A stretch of 64,000 nt of DNA, taken from the NCBI GenBank assembly GCA_051004675.1, contig JBPCKC010000025.1, positions 1-64,000 on the forward strand, given 5' to 3'. This DNA comes from JBDTSW01 sp051004675 (lineage in GTDB: Bacteria; Actinomycetota; Thermoleophilia; Solirubrobacterales; 70-9). A model generated the notes under the pieces. That model searched no databases. It was not told where the DNA came from and worked only from the letters and a program-made list of their open reading frames with translations. The position numbers and the translations under genes are program-made. How positions within the stretch are numbered: position 1 is the stretch's first letter; each line of letters begins with the position of its first letter. Shown piece by piece: positions 26,520 to 34,008 of the stretch.

Positions 26520-26534
26520 CGCACCGCTTCCATG
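26511..26534. repeat. Direct repeat A, right copy
   Basis: GGGGC-a-TGACGCACCGCTTCC-a-TG, overlapping the end of the HEPN-like gene (its TGA lies inside). Here repeat B does not follow; the HNH-like gene intervenes. Confidence 0.65.
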
Positions 26535-26571
26535 TGACCTAGGATGAGCAACCGGTGTTAGACGATCTTCG

Positions 26572-27153
26572 ATGAGCGCGAGCGAACCGCAGTGGGGAGA
26601 CCCACCACCTAACTGCGCGATCTGCGGCGAGCAGACCCACTGGTTCAGCGCTCGCCTTTGCAAACGCTGTAAGAGTATTTGGGACAGACTTGAGTTTCGT
26701 TATGTCGCCAACAAGCCAGAATGGGAGCGGGCGCTAACGCAAGCGTGGGATCCCGAGACTGAGTGCTTTCTCTGCCAGATCACCGGAGTCGAACTTGTCG
26801 TCGGGAAGGAGCATTGGCCCCATCCCAGATATCTGGAGCGGGAGCACGTGTCTCCGGGCGACGACACGGCGTACGTCGTCTGCGCTTCGATCATCAACCG
26901 GATGAAAGGCTCGATGACCGAGCCTGAGTTCAGGGACGCGGTTCACACGGTCGCTGATGTGTATCGCGGCAAGGCTCACGCTGATGCCGATCTTCTCCGC
27001 GCCCGTATCAAGACCAGCCTCACCCCCGACGAGCTTCGAGAGATCGTGCTTGGACTGGACGCGACCTTTCGGGGTGGCAAGTTTCCTGCCGAGATCCTCA
27101 TGAATCTGGATCCCGCCCGCTCAGGTCGCCGAACGCCGGATGCGCCTGGCTGA
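26572..27153 (+). CDS. HNH-like zinc-binding protein in defence island
   Basis: A 193-residue protein with two N-terminal CxxC pairs (Cys15/Cys18 and Cys30/Cys33) forming a zinc knuckle, then ECFLCQITGVEL (Cys65/Cys68), REHVSPGDDTAYVV (His92) and INRMKGSMTEPEF (Asn109). The order C-x2-C, H, N with an NxMK helix resembles HNH-type nucleases that act on DNA or RNA, but the third catalytic His is not clear. It is flanked by repeat A and repeat B copies, as if inserted as a unit. A partial TAGACG box is 7 nt upstream. Confidence 0.6.
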   Translation: MSASEPQWGDPPPNCAICGEQTHWFSARLCKRCKSIWDRLEFRYVANKPEWERALTQAWDPETECFLCQITGVELVVGKEHWPHPRYLEREHVSPGDDTAYVVCASIINRMKGSMTEPEFRDAVHTVADVYRGKAHADADLLRARIKTSLTPDELREIVLGLDATFRGGKFPAEILMNLDPARSGRRTPDAPG

Positions 27154-27177
27154 GGGGCAGATGGAACGATCCATGGG

Positions 27178-27221
27178 GGACTCCTCTCGCGGGTTCCCAT
27201 AGGGACTCCTAGAAATCCTCG
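27178..27221. repeat. Direct repeat B, right copy
   Basis: GGACTCCTCTCGCGGGTTCCC ... CCTAGAAATCCTCG, the right partner of 25546-25588. It ends 45 nt before the mod gene and may include part of its promoter region. Confidence 0.65.
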
Positions 27222-27266
27222 GGCGTTCGCCCATCACCGAGCCCTGAACGAAAGTAGTCTCCCGGC

Positions 27267-29315
27267 ATGGCGGCCAACAAATCCTTGCTCGAAGCCCTTC
27301 CTGGGATCGTCGCGGCAGGTAAACGACAAGCAGCCCAAGTGATGGAGCAGCTTGAGAGTCGATACCGCGTCTCGCTGCAGACGCGAGAGTTCGTCGTGCC
27401 TTCTAGGGACACTATTCAGGCCGATCTCCTACAGGTAGGAGCCGAGGGAACCAACGAGCCGAACCGCTTAATCTATGGCGACAACCTGCTTGCGATGGCG
27501 GCGCTGATGGGGGGCACAGACGAGGGCATCAGTCTCAGGGGAAAGCTCGACTTGATCTATATCGATCCGCCCTTCGATTCGAAGGCAGACTATCGCACCA
27601 AAGTCGCCATCCCAGGCGCAACCTTGGAGCAAAAACCAACGGTTATCGAACAGTTCGCCTACTCCGATACCTGGGCGGATGGCACTGCCTCCTACTTAGC
27701 CATGATTACTCCCCGCCTCGTGCTAATGCGGGAGCTTCTTGCCGAGCATGGATCGATCTACGTTCATCTCGACTGGCATGTGGCTCACTACGTCAAGATC
27801 GTCTTGGATGAAGTCTTCGGGCGCGACGCGTTTCGCAACCAGATCACTTGGCAGAGTGCCTTTTCCCATCCGAACAATCGCTACTACGGCGCGATCGATC
27901 AAACCCTTTTCTTCTACTCCAAGGGCGACGATCCGTTCTTTGAGACTCAGTACGACCCCTACACCGATGACTACATCAAGTCGTACTACCGGTACAAAGA
28001 CCCGGATGGAAGGGTGTTTCTCTCTCGATCAACCACAGCCCCAGGTGCTGGAGGGGCCGTGTACGAGTGGAAGGGCGTTACTCGTAGTTGGCGATACACG
28101 AAGGAGCGTATGGAAGAGCTTGATTCGGAGGGCCGGCTCTTTTACACAAAAAATGGGATGCCTCGCTACAAGCAGTACCTGGACGATATGCCAGGCACTC
28201 CTGCGACGACAATCTGGACGAAAGACACAGTCCCCCCGCTGCTCACCTGGAGCAGCGAGGGTGCAGACCTGAAATACGCGACTCAGAAACCGGAGGCGCT
28301 TCTAGAGCGAATCGTCAGAACAAGCTGTCCTGAAGGCGGCTTGGTAGGTGATTTTTTCGTCGGCTCAGGAACGACTGCCGCCGTCGCAGAGCGGCTGGGC
28401 CGCCGGTGGGTCGTCTCCGATCTCGGGAAGCCGTCAGTGATGATCACACGAAAGAGACTCATCGATCTCGATGCGGAACCCTTTGTGTACCAGGCCATCG
28501 GCGATTATCAGGTTGAACAGGCTCGTGCCACCCTCGGGCGGCGCTATCGGGTGGGCGACCTCTCGAAGGTCGTTCTAAATCTCTATGGGGCCTTGCCGCT
28601 CGCGGCCGAGGAAAATCCGAGCAATAACCTGGGGCGGCTAGAAGGGCAGGAGCGAACGCTGGTCTTCGTGGATTCGCCGTCGAAGCTCACCACGGCCTCC
28701 ACGCTACGTCGTGCTCAGCAGTTACGAGACTCGGTGATGGGAGGCTTTGGCAAGGTCGTCGTCCTGGGGTGGAATTTCGCGGCCAGCATTGGCCAAGATG
28801 TTGCCGCGATGAATGACGAGCATCTCGAGGTGCTCGTCATTCCCCCTGATCTACTTGACCGACTCAAAAAGAAGGGGTCGCTCGAGAAGCTTGCGGCGGA
28901 CGGCGTGCGGTTTTCGTCCCTGCAGTACCTGCAGGTACATTCGGTGAAACGGGTGACGGTCGGCTCCGATGAGCAATTGCGCGTGAAGCTCTCGAACTAC
29001 GTGTTGCTCTCTCCCGATGCGATCAATCTAGACGCATCGAACCGCAAGCTCCTCCAAAACGTCATGAACGCAGAGCCGCTCGCTCTGATCGAATATTGGG
29101 CGGTCGACCCCGACTACACCGGGGGAGTCTTTCGATCTGTATGGCAGGACTACCGTGGCAACACCGATAACGACGATGACCCACTCCGAGTAGTGACGGA
29201 AGCCACGCTGACCCTGCCTCTGAAGACTGAGCCACGAAGGGTCTGCGTCCGGGCTGTCGACGTGTTCGGGCTGGAATCCGAGGTGGTGGTGGAGGGTGTC
29301 GAGGTAGGCGCGTGA
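27267..29315 (+). CDS. mod: Type III restriction-modification methyltransferase (Mod)
   Basis: A 682-residue N6-adenine DNA methyltransferase. The catalytic motif DPPF is at residues 100-103 (LIYIDPPFDS) and the SAM-binding motif GDFFVGSGTTAAVAE near 360, so the order is that of beta-class enzymes. The middle carries the target-recognition region (SHPNNRYYGAIDQTLFFYSK). The C-terminal third is a long extension with LYGALPLAAEENPSNN-like segments. TAGTCT (27255-27260) is 6 nt before the ATG. It overlaps the res gene by 4 nt. G+C is visibly lower than in the flanks, which suggests horizontal transfer. Confidence 0.95.
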   Translation: MAANKSLLEALPGIVAAGKRQAAQVMEQLESRYRVSLQTREFVVPSRDTIQADLLQVGAEGTNEPNRLIYGDNLLAMAALMGGTDEGISLRGKLDLIYIDPPFDSKADYRTKVAIPGATLEQKPTVIEQFAYSDTWADGTASYLAMITPRLVLMRELLAEHGSIYVHLDWHVAHYVKIVLDEVFGRDAFRNQITWQSAFSHPNNRYYGAIDQTLFFYSKGDDPFFETQYDPYTDDYIKSYYRYKDPDGRVFLSRSTTAPGAGGAVYEWKGVTRSWRYTKERMEELDSEGRLFYTKNGMPRYKQYLDDMPGTPATTIWTKDTVPPLLTWSSEGADLKYATQKPEALLERIVRTSCPEGGLVGDFFVGSGTTAAVAERLGRRWVVSDLGKPSVMITRKRLIDLDAEPFVYQAIGDYQVEQARATLGRRYRVGDLSKVVLNLYGALPLAAEENPSNNLGRLEGQERTLVFVDSPSKLTTASTLRRAQQLRDSVMGGFGKVVVLGWNFAASIGQDVAAMNDEHLEVLVIPPDLLDRLKKKGSLEKLAADGVRFSSLQYLQVHSVKRVTVGSDEQLRVKLSNYVLLSPDAINLDASNRKLLQNVMNAEPLALIEYWAVDPDYTGGVFRSVWQDYRGNTDNDDDPLRVVTEATLTLPLKTEPRRVCVRAVDVFGLESEVVVEGVEVGA

Positions 29316-32230
29316 AGGTCGATCCTTACCCCCTGGCGACTGCCCTTGATCGGCTACTGAGCGACGTGGACGATGCTCTGTGGGCCGGGAAGCCGAACGA
29401 GCTTACGGCCGATCTTTCGCCTACGACCCGGGAGCTCTTGACCTTCTGGTTTCAGGAAGATTTTTGCGACTTGCGGCCGCTGAACTTTCACGAAGGGCAG
29501 CGCAGGGCGATCCTGGCAATTATTTACGCCCACGAGACAATTCGTGCCCCGAATTTACGCAAGCTGTATGAAGCGTTAGCGCCAGACGCGCTGCTCGGAG
29601 GCGGTTTAGGGACTGATCTCAATAGCCCGATTCATGGCCACCCCAAGTACGCATGCAAGATGGCGACTGGCACCGGAAAGACCTGGGTGCTGAATGCCTT
29701 GTTGATCTGGCAGTTCCTGAACAAGCGGGCTTCGCCTAGTGACGGTCGCTTCACCGACAACTTCCTGCTTGTCGCGCCGGGTCTAATCGTTTACGACCGC
29801 CTCCTGGACTCTTTCATGGGGAAGGAGCGAGATGGTGTCCGTAGCTTCGATACATCGGATATTTTTCAGGCCCAGGACTTATTTCTCCCCGACACCTATA
29901 GAGATGCGGTGTTCGGGTTTCTTCAGAGCTCGGTCGTAACCAAAACCGAAATCGGCGCGAAGGTCACAGGCGGGGGCCTCGTCGCTATCACTAATTGGCA
30001 TTTGCTGGCCGGCCAGGAGGATCCTGACTTTCTTGATGACTCAGACGTCGATGCGCCAGCGTCAGAGATTGATCCGAAAGTAGCGGTTGAGAACGTATTT
30101 CCAGTAACTCCCGGCACAACGACAGGTAACGCCTTAGAACGCTTGGATCGCCACTTTCTTCGCGGCGGCCCCCTTCAGTCACTGATAGATCTCCCTGACT
30201 TGGTGGTTTTTAACGACGAGGCGCATCACATCCACGAGGTCAAGAAGGGCGGTCAAGTCACAGAGGTTGAGTGGCAGAAGAGCCTCACTGTGATCGCGGA
30301 ACCGAAGAGCAGCCGTTTTGTGCAGGTCGACTTCTCTGCGACCCCCTTCAATCAAATAGGTAAGGGAAAGAAGAAGACGCGGGCCTACTTTCCGCACATC
30401 GTTTCCGACTTCGACCTTACGCGGGCGATGGGTTCGGGTCTTGTGAAGGCCCTGGCGCTTGACAAACGCAAGGAGATTGCCTCACTGCCGCTCGACTTTC
30501 GCGCTGAGCGGGATGCCCAAGGGCGCGTGATCGGGCTGTCAGACGGGCAACGAGTAATGCTCCGCGCAGGTCTCACCAAGTTGCAGAAGCTTGAGACGAG
30601 TTTTCAGGGATTCGATCAATCGAAGCATCCAAAACTTTTGGTGGTCTGTGAAGACACTGGGGTCACGGGGTTCGTCGTCGAGTTCCTGAAGACCGCAGGA
30701 CTGGCCGCGGATGATGTTCTGGCGATCGATTCAAACCGGAAAGGAGAGATGACGAAGGCTGAATGGGAGACCACCCGTGAGCGCCTATTTGACGTGGATC
30801 GACACTCCCAACCGAGAGTAATTGTGTCCGTGCTGATGCTTCGAGAGGGTTTTGACGTCAACAACATCTGCGTCATCGTGCCTCTCCGCTCGAGTAAGGC
30901 ACAGATCCTGTTGGAGCAGACTATTGGGCGCGGATTGCGACTGATGTGGCGGGGGGATGAAGAGATTGAAGAGGCTAAGCGAGAGACAAGGGAGAGATTC
31001 AAAAAGAAGCTGGAGCCCAATAACTTTTTCGATGTTCTCTTCGTCGTCGAGCATCCGGCGTTTGCCGAGTTTTACGACGAATTGATGGCAGGGGGCCTAG
31101 CAGGCGAAGTTGGAGAGGACTCAGGCGAAAGTGCAACGGGCGATGTCGAGAGCGTGGGTCTGAAGCCCGGGTTTGAAGAGTACGATTTCGCTATACCCTT
31201 CGTGGTTCGTGGGCTGGAGGAGGAGCTGATTGCTCCGACGATTGACCCGCTGACGCTTCCTCCAAGCAGTTATGACCTGGAGTGGCTGCTCAAACAGATT
31301 GGAAGGGGCGATCAGTTCGTCTCCGAGGATGCTCAGACCGGGACACAGTACGGGGACTACCGAGTCGACAGCGGAGTCATGACAGCTACAGGCTTCAATG
31401 ATTACCTGAGTCGAATGACTCGGCGCATTTCTGAGGCGCTCCACACCGGCATTACGAAGAGTGCGAAGACCTACCACGAGGGAAGCCGATTCCCGCACCT
31501 CCAGGTGCATTTGCCGCTCCTCACATCTTGGATTGATGCGTATATCCGCGAAAGATTGTTCGGAGTGCCGTTCAACCCACTTGAGAATGAGAACTGGCGG
31601 ATTTTGCTGCTTGATGACGTCGCGCACCACATTGCCGGTTCTTTTGCGACTGCGCTTGTAGAAGCTGAAGGGAACGCCCAAATTGGCGATCCGGAGGTTC
31701 TATACAGATCGCTTTCAGAGGTCGAGACCATCAACGTTCGGGCCAGTAGTTGTCTTGAGGTGGCGAAAGCCATCTACCCCAGGTTGCCCGTTCCAAAGTT
31801 TGCCGGCGGCCTCGAGCGTGTGTTTATGGAGTGGGCGGACAGCGATACGCAGGTATTAGCGTTCACCAAGATTCACGAATACAAGCATTCGTTTCTGCAG
31901 CGCCGCTATCTCAAGGCAGACGGGATGCCTGCGATGTACTCACCGGACTTTCTTTTGAGGACGAAGGGAAACGTCTATCTCATCGAGACGAAGGCTCAGC
32001 GGGACATGACCAACGAGAACGTCATTCGAAAGCAACGAGCAGCGATCGCTTGGTGCGACCAGATCAACGAGCTCGAGCCCGAGGAGCGAGAGGGCCGGGA
32101 CTGGCACTACGTGCTGCTCGGTGAGCAGTCGGTGAGGGAGTGGAAGCAGAAGAACGCCCGCGTCTCCGAGCTGTTGGAGTACGCACGCCTTCGAAGAAAG
32201 GTCAAGCCGACCCAGGAAAAGATGCTCTAG
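29312..32230 (+). CDS. res: Type III restriction endonuclease subunit (Res)
   Basis: A 972-residue helicase-nuclease. Walker A ATGTGKTW (118-125), DEAH-type NDEAHHIHEV (about 300), SFII motif V-VI region LMLREGFDV and EQTIGRGLRL, and a C-terminal PD-(D/E)xK nuclease: SPDFLLRTKGNVYLIETKAQ (about residue 880-900). Such subunits translocate along DNA after Mod recognises unmethylated sites in head-to-head orientation, then cleave. The GTG start overlaps the mod stop (GTGA), so both are made together. Apparently intact. Confidence 0.95.
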   Translation: MKVDPYPLATALDRLLSDVDDALWAGKPNELTADLSPTTRELLTFWFQEDFCDLRPLNFHEGQRRAILAIIYAHETIRAPNLRKLYEALAPDALLGGGLGTDLNSPIHGHPKYACKMATGTGKTWVLNALLIWQFLNKRASPSDGRFTDNFLLVAPGLIVYDRLLDSFMGKERDGVRSFDTSDIFQAQDLFLPDTYRDAVFGFLQSSVVTKTEIGAKVTGGGLVAITNWHLLAGQEDPDFLDDSDVDAPASEIDPKVAVENVFPVTPGTTTGNALERLDRHFLRGGPLQSLIDLPDLVVFNDEAHHIHEVKKGGQVTEVEWQKSLTVIAEPKSSRFVQVDFSATPFNQIGKGKKKTRAYFPHIVSDFDLTRAMGSGLVKALALDKRKEIASLPLDFRAERDAQGRVIGLSDGQRVMLRAGLTKLQKLETSFQGFDQSKHPKLLVVCEDTGVTGFVVEFLKTAGLAADDVLAIDSNRKGEMTKAEWETTRERLFDVDRHSQPRVIVSVLMLREGFDVNNICVIVPLRSSKAQILLEQTIGRGLRLMWRGDEEIEEAKRETRERFKKKLEPNNFFDVLFVVEHPAFAEFYDELMAGGLAGEVGEDSGESATGDVESVGLKPGFEEYDFAIPFVVRGLEEELIAPTIDPLTLPPSSYDLEWLLKQIGRGDQFVSEDAQTGTQYGDYRVDSGVMTATGFNDYLSRMTRRISEALHTGITKSAKTYHEGSRFPHLQVHLPLLTSWIDAYIRERLFGVPFNPLENENWRILLLDDVAHHIAGSFATALVEAEGNAQIGDPEVLYRSLSEVETINVRASSCLEVAKAIYPRLPVPKFAGGLERVFMEWADSDTQVLAFTKIHEYKHSFLQRRYLKADGMPAMYSPDFLLRTKGNVYLIETKAQRDMTNENVIRKQRAAIAWCDQINELEPEEREGRDWHYVLLGEQSVREWKQKNARVSELLEYARLRRKVKPTQEKML

Positions 32231-32308
32231 GGCCTGTCGAAGGCGGAGAGCCTAACTGGCTTGCCTGGCCGGCTCGCGGCGGCGCTCTGTAAAGCAAGGA
32301 ACCGTCCC

Positions 32309-32791
32309 TTACAACTCGTACTTCGCCATGTCGGCGTCGAGGCGCTCGCGGCCTGCGGCGTCCGGGGGCACTGAGCCGGCAGCAGACGGCTCGGCGGAGC
32401 CGTTTTTCGCTCGCCACCTGCGCAGCGCGATGCCGATCGTCAAGGCGGCTGTGAGGAACGCCGCGATCGGGACGACCCAGGCGACGAGGTCGAAGCCCTC
32501 GTCGCCGGGGACCGCCAGCACGTTGTCGCCGTACTCGACCACCAGCGCGTCCTTGATCTCGTCCTTCGTCTTGCCCTCGGCGATCAGCTCGCGGATGAAG
32601 TCGCGCTCGGCTTCGGCCTGGGGCGCCTCGAGCGCCAGCTCCAGCGGCACCCCGCACACCGTGCACATCACCTCGTCGGAGATGTCGGCGAGGTTGGTCT
32701 GCGGCTCCGGCGTCTGGCCCACGGCCGCGCCAGGCGCGGCGATCAGGATCGAGGCGGTGGCGAGGGCGAACAGCAGCAGCCGGCGCATCAT
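32309..32791 (-). CDS. ccmH: CcmH-family cytochrome c biogenesis protein
   Basis: A 160-residue protein: signal or anchor helix, then DISDEVMCTVCGVPLELALE with the CxxC that reduces apocytochrome c, the helical bundle (FIRELIAEGKTKDEIKDALV, YGDNVLAVP), a second transmembrane helix and a charged tail. It is expected to work outside the membrane with the thioredoxin-like protein encoded upstream. The usual motif is LRCxxC; here it is MCTVC. Its ATG overlaps the upstream TGA (ATGA). The other cytochrome c maturation genes are 5 kb to the right. Confidence 0.88.
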   Translation of the reverse strand: MMRRLLLFALATASILIAAPGAAVGQTPEPQTNLADISDEVMCTVCGVPLELALEAPQAEAERDFIRELIAEGKTKDEIKDALVVEYGDNVLAVPGDEGFDLVAWVVPIAAFLTAALTIGIALRRWRAKNGSAEPSAAGSVPPDAAGRERLDADMAKYEL

Positions 32792-33312
32792 GCGTCGCCT
32801 CGGATGAGAGGCTCGATCTGGCGGGTGAGGATCTCCTCCGTCACCGCTCCCGGGACGTGGAAGGCCACGTTGCCGTCGGGGTCGACGAGCACGGTCTCGG
32901 GGACGCCGGTTGCGCCGAGCTCGTTCGCGTACTCGCCGGATCCGTCGTGGAGCTGCTCGTAGGTGAGGCCGAACTCCGCAACGAACTCCAAAGCGTCGTC
33001 GGTGTTGTCCTGGGTGTCGATGCCGACGACCCTGACCTCTCCCTCGTTGCGCTCGGCGAAGTCCTGGAGCGCCGGCGCCTCGTCGCGGCAGGGAACACAC
33101 CACGAGGCCCACACGTTCGCGAGCACCCACTCGCCCTCGTAGTCGGCGAGGCTTGCGGTGCCGGACGCCGTCGGGTCGAGGAACGGCAGCTCGCCCGCGG
33201 CAGGCGGCTCGCCGACCGTGATCCCGCCCTCGCCCTTCGCCGCGAGGCCGAAGCCCAGCAGGGCGATCAGGGCCAGGGCCCCCATGACGATCGCGAAGGC
33301 GCGTGCGCTCAC
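32788..33312 (-). CDS. ccmG: Thioredoxin-like CcmG/TlpA thiol-disulfide protein
   Basis: A 174-residue protein with an N-terminal membrane anchor and an outside thioredoxin domain with WCVPC in VLANVWASWCVPCRDEAPAL, plus the cis-Pro loop GVPETVLVD. It supplies electrons to CcmH-like proteins and apocytochrome c, or to other periplasmic-like thiols. Start is GTG 33312 with TACGCT (33320-33325) 7 nt upstream. It leads a two-gene operon with ccmH. Confidence 0.88.
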   Translation of the reverse strand: MSARAFAIVMGALALIALLGFGLAAKGEGGITVGEPPAAGELPFLDPTASGTASLADYEGEWVLANVWASWCVPCRDEAPALQDFAERNEGEVRVVGIDTQDNTDDALEFVAEFGLTYEQLHDGSGEYANELGATGVPETVLVDPDGNVAFHVPGAVTEEILTRQIEPLIRGDA

Positions 33313-33412
33313 GCGCGCAAGCGTAGAGAGAGCAGAGCCCCGGTCAGTAGGGGAGCTTGTCGATGGCCGAGGAGGAGTCGTGGCCGTCGTCGCATCGACC
33401 CTCGCCAGCCGG

Positions 33413-33814
33413 TCAGGGTGTGAGCCCCGCTTCCTCCATGGCCTCCTCGCGGCTTTCGAAGGCGCGATATCTGCGGACCTTGCCGGCCTCGAGGTCGTAG
33501 ACGCCGAAGAACTCGCGCTCGGCGGCGGCGCCGCTCAGCTTGCCGCGGCCGCGCTGGAGGAACACGACAACCACCGAGTCGCCGGCGTCGACGAACTCGC
33601 GGTGCTCGACCTCGTAGTCGTCCCAGATGCCGAGCCACTCGGTGAAGAACCGCTCGATGCCCTCGTGGCCGTTGTATACGCCTGCCATCGGCAAGTCGCT
33701 CGCCGAAGCGTCCCAGACCACGTCGGGGTGGAAGTGGTTGCGCCAGGCCTCACGGTTGCCGGCCTCGAACAGCGAGTGGAACTCCTTGACGATGGCGACA
33801 TTCTCCTGCGACAC
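33413..33814 (-). CDS. SnoaL-like / NTF2-fold protein
   Basis: A 133-residue cone-shaped alpha+beta-fold protein: MSQENVAIVKEFHSLFEAG then VWDASASDLPMAGVYNGHEG and a WLGIWDDYEVEHREFVDAGD strand pair. SnoaL-like proteins include polyketide cyclases, isomerases and many of unknown role. Three paralogs lie 9 kb to the right and share the MSxEN start and the EAxEEAGL end. GTG start with TAGGGT (33822-33827) 7 nt upstream. Function not assigned. Confidence 0.85.
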   Translation of the reverse strand: MSQENVAIVKEFHSLFEAGNREAWRNHFHPDVVWDASASDLPMAGVYNGHEGIERFFTEWLGIWDDYEVEHREFVDAGDSVVVVFLQRGRGKLSGAAAEREFFGVYDLEAGKVRRYRAFESREEAMEEAGLTP

Positions 33815-33878
33815 GGATCCGACCCTATCCGTACCCCGCGAGCCGGCACGACGAGCACGCCTAGAATGACGTCCCCAC

Positions 33879-33951
33879 GCGGACGTAGCTCAGCTGGTAG
33901 AGCGCGAGCTTCCCAAGCTCGAGGTCGCGGGTTCGAGACCCGTCGTCCGCT
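33879..33951 (+). tRNA. tRNA-Gly(CCC)
   Basis: A 73-nt cloverleaf, acceptor GCGGACG/CGTCCGC with discriminator U; anticodon stem CGAGC/GCTCG, loop TTCCCAA giving CCC. No CCA. TAGAAT at 33862-33867 is a likely -10 box. Confidence 0.95.
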
Positions 33952-34008
33952 TATCGGTTGCAAGCGGGTGCGCAGGATCGGCAGGTATGGCGCGGTGAGG
34001 AACTACCT

